This document shows positions 58,313-64,000 of a DNA stretch of 64,000 nucleotides, in pieces. Origin of the DNA: Porogramme epimiltina (taxonomy: Eukaryota; Basidiomycota; Agaricomycetes; Polyporales; Polyporaceae); assembly GCA_900155495.1 (NCBI GenBank), contig FTLJ01000402.1, positions 1 through 64,000 of the forward strand, given 5' to 3'. The translations under genes were made by a program, and so were the position numbers. Within the stretch, counting starts at the first letter, position 1; each line of letters starts with the position of its first letter. The notes under the pieces are model-generated. The model did no database searches. It was not told the DNA's origin and saw only the letters and a list, made by a program, of their open reading frames with translations.

Positions 58313-59959
58313 TACTGTGCAGAACTATGAATATTTGGTTTAAGATGTAAGGCGTGCATACTACGGACTACTGTACGGCCACAGATGTCCGAGGCAACAG
58401 CCTCCACTCCCAATGCTCTCCAGTGTTCCACCATGCATGCCACACCGGCTTTCCTCCGCGCGCGTACTGTCCTTAAACCTGGAGTCATCAAAACCATTAT
58501 TTGAGGATGCACTGTACACATCGTGCCTACGAGCTCTCCCGCTCGCTGCGCGCACCTCGCCGCTGCCATCCCTCGCTAAGACCCACACAACGGCCCGGTC
58601 AGGAGTGTGACGCAAAGGCAGAGGGGGCGGTCGGCCGGCCGTCGTGAAGAGCCAGGCGAGAGACGGCAGCACGAGGGTGGCATCTTCGCGCGCGTCGCTG
58701 CCCGATTCAGCTGGGGCGAAGCGTCGTTGGAAGCGCGCGAGGGGCATCGCGAGGAGTGTGGTTGGTGGTGTGAGAGGCGGACATTGGTCTCAGCCGGGCG
58801 CGCGAGGCGCGCATTGTTCGAGTTCCAGCGTGGACGGCCGCTGGAGATGGGCTGGGGGGCGGAGCGGTAGGGGTCCGGATAGAGGTGGATGTGGACGGCC
58901 TCGCGACTCGCGAGAGGGCGCGCTGGTTGGTCGCGCGATGAGCCAGCGTGGTTGAATGCATGGCCCTCCGCGGGCGCGGGGAGTGTGATGGGGCGCACCG
59001 AGCTTGGCATTTTATTCCTTTACGCTCTCCTACGACGCGCGGATATCTGAAAGCAACGGACCTTCGAGTTGGGAAGCGAGTGTCCAGCGACGCCGCGGGC
59101 GCGGAGAGGTGAGCGCGGCGCGCTTAGACGCCGTGCCGCGCGCGCGCCCGAGCGCGACCCTGCCGACAGCATCCGCACCCTCTGCTAAGTAGCAAAGTGA
59201 CGACCACGGGGTCGAGGATAGCCAGGAAGCTGGTTAGTGTGGTAGCGCGCGGGGTGCGACAGCCCTGCGCGAGCGCGCGCGCGAAGGTGTACTGGTCGCG
59301 CGCAGCCCATGCTCGCGGGCAGGGGTCACTCAGAGAGCCCGGCCGTGGCGCTACGCGCGGGGTGGCGCGCGGAGCCCTTACGTTGTCCCTCGTGCGTGCG
59401 TATGCGCGATCGGTCCAACTGGGAGGGCGCGGCGCGCGGACGCGCTCTGAGACAGGGTGAGCAGCGTGCCGTTCGTAGCCGCTGCCCTGTACGACCGCGA
59501 TCCGGTAGGCAGGGTGCGGCGCGAGGCGCGCGCTGCCTTCAGTGGTCGGGCGTGGCAGCCGGTCCGCGCGGTGGGCATATGGGAGAGGGACGATGGGCGG
59601 ACTCTGCGCGGGGCGCGCATATATGCACTTTAGGAGATGGTGTAGCGAGCTAGAGCGCACGAGGCGGCGCGACGGTGTGGTGGCACAGATGCTTAGCAGG
59701 ATGGCAAGGAGCGGGAAGGCGGGCAGACAGAGCGACCGCCACACAGCGACCGTCCGAAGGCCCGGGGCTGCTCCTCGCGCAGCTGTTGGTGAATGCTCAG
59801 CACTCAGCAAGGGACGGAGCGCGTGGAGTAGACAGCAGGATTCAGAGGGCGTCCGACTATGAGGGAGCCGATGAGAGCACTCTTGTGGAGCCCGATCGAT
59901 CCGCTCGTGGCAGGCGCACGCTGGGTGGCTTATGAACGCGTCCCCGCACATAGCTAGCC
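58313..59959. repeat. GC-rich module C, copy 4
   Basis: Starts within the shared text TGTATACTGTGCAGAACTATG and runs to CGTGCGCGATCGCC. The 407-codon minus-strand ORF at 59124-60347 is open only in this copy and is Arg/Ala/Pro-rich; it is not called. Confidence 0.6.
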
Positions 59960-60467
59960 GTGCGCGATCGCCCAGCTGCGGGGGACAGGCCAGGCTTGGG
60001 ATGTCAGGTGGGCATTCTTGGGGGAGCGTCTTGACTGGGGTGAACGGGGTAGCAGCAGGGATCCAGTGAGACAGAGCCCGCCATGCGGACCGGCGGAGGC
60101 GAACACGGTCGACGTCAGGGCAGCCAGGCCGCACGCACGCAGACTGCTGCAGTGGCGAGAGACGGCGGAGACGGCACCGGCGGGCGAGTTGGTAGAGAAG
60201 AGCGCGCATGGCACCGAGCGACTGTGGGGCAGGCGAGCAAGGAAGCGCGACACGCCCAACGGGAGCGGAGAGACTGCTTCGCCGTCTATAAATAACCGAA
60301 AGGTCTGGGCCCCACTGGCGCTTGTCGCGTGGCCATGAGGCTGACATGCTTGTCGCTGAACGGCTCCGAGCGACATGGACGCTTCAAACGCAGAAGAGAA
60401 GCGACGGAGATTGGCTGACATTACAGAATAGAGGTAATACAACGATAGCACGGGGAGGAATACATCA
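59960..60467. repeat. 3'-flank module D of NLR5
   Basis: Fifth copy of the D segment, ending at the NLR5 stop codon. Confidence 0.7.
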
Positions 60468-63400
60468 CTAGTCGTCCGACGCGTCGACAACAACCAACCG
60501 CCCGTCATTAGTCGCAAGCGCTATCCGGTCACGGAAAATGTCCCATCCTCCGCGTATTTCGTAACCTTGGCTAGGAGTAAACCTGTATATAGAGGGAAGC
60601 CACCGCACCCGACGACGCTCTCCGTCGGACCCTGCACGCCAGATCCATCCATCTGACTCCACATAGTAGCTCGGAAACCGCGACAGAGTCTCATCGCCGG
60701 AATGAGGTGTGGCGTTGGGGAGGTCCTTGTCCTGCACGGTGGGCGAGTCCGGTGATGGAATAATGGTGTACTCTTCATACGTGACGACCGCGCGACCGTC
60801 CGCGGAGAACTTAATGTGGTTCACTAGACTTCTCGAACCCTCAGTGCGAGCGTTGAACTCGCGTAGAAGGCGGGGGGGAATCCTGTTTGCAATGGAGTTT
60901 TGGGTAGAGGCTGATTGGGAGTTCGAGGGGGGAGGAAGTTGGTGAAGTAAGTCCCACAGGGATGCCCTGCCGCCGTAGTCTGCTCCAACCATGCGCATGT
61001 CATCTAAGGAAAATGAGATGGAGCTGATCTCATATGTATGGTTGATTTCCCATAGGAGGTCGTTCAATGTGAGGTCGTAAAGGCGTATAGTTGGATATGT
61101 CCCTTTCTTGAGCAGATTAACCCCTTGAGAGAATGTGTGAAGCCATCTCCTGTTCACCTTCAAGGATGGGTCTGATTGCGAAATGGGACTGTGGTCCAAG
61201 GATGAGAATAGAATGAGGTCCTTTCCTGACGAGGTCGCAAGAGCCCAGATGTTGCACTCCCCACGATATATCTCCACCTCTCGCCCTGTCTTTGTGTCCC
61301 AACCCCGGACCGTTCCATCCAGCGATCCCGAAATGAGCTTCCCCGATTCCGGCGCGAACACCGTCTGCACCACCACGCTCTCGTGTCCACGAAGCACCGA
61401 GGCGGAGTTGCTGTGTTCCCGATCGTACAGGACGATGGAGTGATCCTCTCGGCCTGAAAGCGCGAGCCAAGACCCGTCGGAAGACCATGACAAAGCGATG
61501 ATCTGGGGAGTAAGAGAAGTGGTGTCCGGACGCGCCATGGTGTCGATGACCTTCGAGGTTGACACGTCCCACACCTGCACCGTCCCGTCCTCAAGCGCCG
61601 CCGCGAGGACGTCGTTGTCGTGTGGCGAGAACGCGACCGCGCACACCGCACTCTGCACCCCGTCCCTCGTGGCCGCCGCGTCGCCCGAGACCCCGGGGCG
61701 GCTCGCCTGCATCACGGCCGTGTCCCAGGTGCGCGCCGTTCTCCAGTGGGAGGAGACGAGGTTTGCGCCGTCGGGGGAAAATCGCAGGTGGTTGATTTCT
61801 TCCCCTCGAATCTGCTCGGATTCTCCGAGGGGCTCGCCGGTGGTGGGGTCCCAAAGACGAATTGAGGATCCGTCATCGATGTCGCACCCGACGGCGAGGG
61901 AGGAGCCGTGAGGGGAGAAGTCGAGTGCCTTAACGTCGCCCGGCATCTGCAGCCGCCTGAGGGGATCGGAACCCGAGGAGGCGTCCGCGGCCCACAGAAC
62001 GACCGCGTTGCCGCCTCCGCATGCGATGATTTTGTCGTCCGGAGAAATGGCGATGGCGTTAACCTGGAAGTTGTGTTGGAGGGTGCGAACGTGGGAGGTG
62101 TCCTGGATGGACCAGATTCTGCACGTTTTGTCGTTGCTTCCGGAGAGCAGGAAGGACCCGTCGTGCGAGAATGCTACAGAATTGACCCAATCTGAATGCC
62201 CATCGAGGGTCGCTGCTGGTTTGAACTCGGCGGAGTCCAAGTTCCACAATTTGACGGTCGTGTCTTCGGCGGCTGAGGCTGCGTAGTTCCCATGACGTGA
62301 GTAGGCCACTGAGCGAATGTAGTCCGAGTGTGCTTGCTGTGAGGAGAGACAAACGCCTGTGCGAGCATCCAACAAGAGAAGCACCCCACTGGCCAACCCG
62401 GCAAGTATGTCCTTCCCATCAAGCGAGAAATCCACGCTCAGGACCTGAGTCTTCGTCTTGATTGAAAGGAGCTCTGCTCCGGTGCGAGCGTTCCAGAGCC
62501 GAATTGTCTCGTCCGCTGACGCAGTGACGACGCGCGCGCCGTCTGGAGAATAAGTAGCGCAACCAATCCAGTTACCATGGCCCTCCATGGTGGTGACATG
62601 CGCGTTCCATCGAGTCGGTAGCCCAATGGGGACGGGGATCTTTTTGTAGATTTTCTGATCGTACAGCCTGCGCACAGTTGAGCTTGGTGGGCAAAATGCA
62701 AGCGCCGAAGTGTATACTGCTGAGGCGGAGGCGCTAATGGCAACATAGAACGAGCCGATCATGTGCTCGCAGTCGCCCAACAAGCTAACGATATCTATTG
62801 GCACCGCAAGGGGACTGTCCTGAGGAAGGAATAGAAACGTATGGGTGAGTCTCAGTATGCCATTGCTGTATTGACGATCTAGTGCGTACCGCGAGAGCGC
62901 GTCGGGCTACCTGTAATATATCGGCAGCTACATCGACATCACCCATCAGGCTGAGGCCTTCTAACCAATGCAGTAAATGTTCGTAGCAAAATGTCTCAAA
63001 ACTGTTCAGGGTTTCGAAGTCAATTGTTGAGTCGCGGAGATGATCCGCCCAGCGACGCATAGCATACTGAACGTGAGAAGGGAGATGGGTGCCGACACGA
63101 GTGGAAAGATCGGAAACGTCCCTGTTGAAGAGAGAAGCTTGATCTTGAGGGATTTGACAAACATTTCGACGAAGCGTGTGGGCCATGGTTTCGAAGCAGC
63201 ACTTTGCAAGGATGTTATGGTGCTCCCGAGGATTAACCACTAGGTCTTGCTTGGTGCATCTAGTAGGGTCGACGAGGAAGTCGGGGAAGGAGAGATGAAT
63301 GATTTGTATGACGCCGTCATCGGACTGCGGTAGAGATACGACGGACTGGATTAACTCCAAGTTGCGTATCGACGTTCCCTGGTTCAACCCGAGGAGATCG

Positions 63401-64000
63401 TCGAGGGCCATGGGGGTGAGCTGGTCGCGGAGTAGCACGACAGAGCCGATAACAAATTTCATCTCCTCTACCGTCTCCTTATCGACATCATCCGCAAATG
63501 CCCCGTCAATGACACCTGTATACAGCTCATCGAGTTGGGCAAAAGGCGAAGCATTGTGTCTTCTGAGTTTGTTCAGTACTTCCTCCAACCGCCTCCGTGG
63601 ATTATTCCCTCTCTTGTCGGCGATGAAGTTGAGCGCGGTCGAAATGAAGACGAAAATTCGACCGGTCAGTTGAGTGAGCCGTTTCTTCTCGTCCTCGCTG
63701 GGCCAGGACTCCAGACCGTCCCGGGGGTACATCTTCCTGATCGATGAAAGGCGCTCCTCAATGTAGGCGGCGATATCCCGGTCCACAATCTCGGGAGGAA
63801 CCTCGTTGAGAAGGAGCGTGTGTGTGTGTTGAAGGAGGGTGTCGGAGCCTCGGAATCCATCAACAATTCGCGGCTCTGGACGGCTGGTAATGATGAACTT
63901 GAGGGGACGAAGAGCCTCGACGAACTGCGAGAGGGCGACAAGAATGACAGAAATTGCGGCATCATCACGACACTCGTCGAGCGCATCAATGATCACTACT
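60468..64000 (-). CDS. NLR5: NACHT-WD40 NOD-like receptor, 5' end outside window
   Basis: Two exons are visible: 62890 to beyond 64000 and 60468-62819, separated by a 70-nt intron (GTACGC...CCTCAG) in phase 0. The visible NACHT part starts at the Walker B strand (VVIIDALDEC), includes ITSRPEPRIVDGF and is open throughout. The WD40 exon encodes 783 aa, about 14 repeats, ending VVVDASDD one residue short of NLR1-3. The NACHT C-terminal part (ETMAHTLRRNVCQIP) is nearest to NLR1, which suggests a type A relative, but the head and promoter that would decide this lie to the right of the window. This copy shows what NLR1 lacks. No disabling change was seen. Confidence 0.88.

Noticed and set aside
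59124..60347. 407-codon minus-strand open frame
   Set aside because: It spans modules C and D, is Arg/Ala/Pro-rich, and the same frame is closed in the sister copies; long chance frames are expected in such GC-rich DNA.

Overview
The window looks like nuclear DNA of a filamentous basidiomycete (Agaricomycetes). It has many short spliceosomal introns (49-71 nt, mostly GTRNGY donors), GC-rich intergenic DNA, and large NACHT-WD40 NOD-like receptor (NLR/STAND) genes of the type expanded in mushroom-forming fungi. No rRNA, convincing tRNA, CRISPR array or bacterial-type operon was seen. The order within Agaricomycetes cannot be fixed from the sequence alone.

The main content is a tandem array of five paralogous NLR genes, all on the minus strand: NLR1 (457-5423, broken), NLR2 (14013-19512), NLR3 (33042-38428), NLR4 (48547-53904) and NLR5 (60468 to the right edge, 5' end missing). 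Intact copies encode about 1670-1710 aa. Each has a helical N-terminal region behind a Pro/Ser/Thr-rich linker, a NACHT ATPase and about 14 WD40 repeats (probably two seven-bladed propellers). I resolved exon-intron structures by hand from splice sites and reading phase; NLR2, NLR3 and NLR4 each have seven exons in register.

Each repeat unit reads, left to right: 3' flank (D), NLR, upstream cassette, GC-rich module (M), linker with gene debris, GC-rich module (C), then D of the next gene. Two upstream cassettes exist. Type A follows NLR1 and NLR4 (about 5.4-8.2 and 53.9-56.5 kb). Type B follows NLR2 and NLR3 (about 19.5-24.5 and 38.4-43.5 kb). Cassette type goes with N-terminal coding type (A: MEVWRAIT start and short helical exons; B: MELWRKI start, a 120-nt helical exon and a GC-AG intron), whereas the WD40 exons are strongly similar across both types. 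The array therefore looks like duplicated receptors whose promoter and signalling end come in two versions while the sensor end is homogenised.

The DNA between receptors holds mostly duplicated, decaying pieces of other genes: a minus-strand remnant at 7.2-7.8/55.6-56.3 kb, a plus-strand remnant at 21.0-22.3/40.0-41.3 kb, and a plus-strand remnant at 11.25/27.3/46.1 kb. Unit 2 carries two insertions absent from sister units: a 1.4-kb segment with a broken piece of an Ars2/SERRATE-like gene (about 29.0-29.6 kb), and a 1.78-kb element with 11-bp terminal inverted repeats (30742-32525).

Functionally, fungal NLRs of this architecture are thought to sense non-self ligands through the WD40 repeats, oligomerise through NACHT and signal through the N-terminal domain. 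Here that rests on family knowledge; ligand and output are not visible in the sequence.
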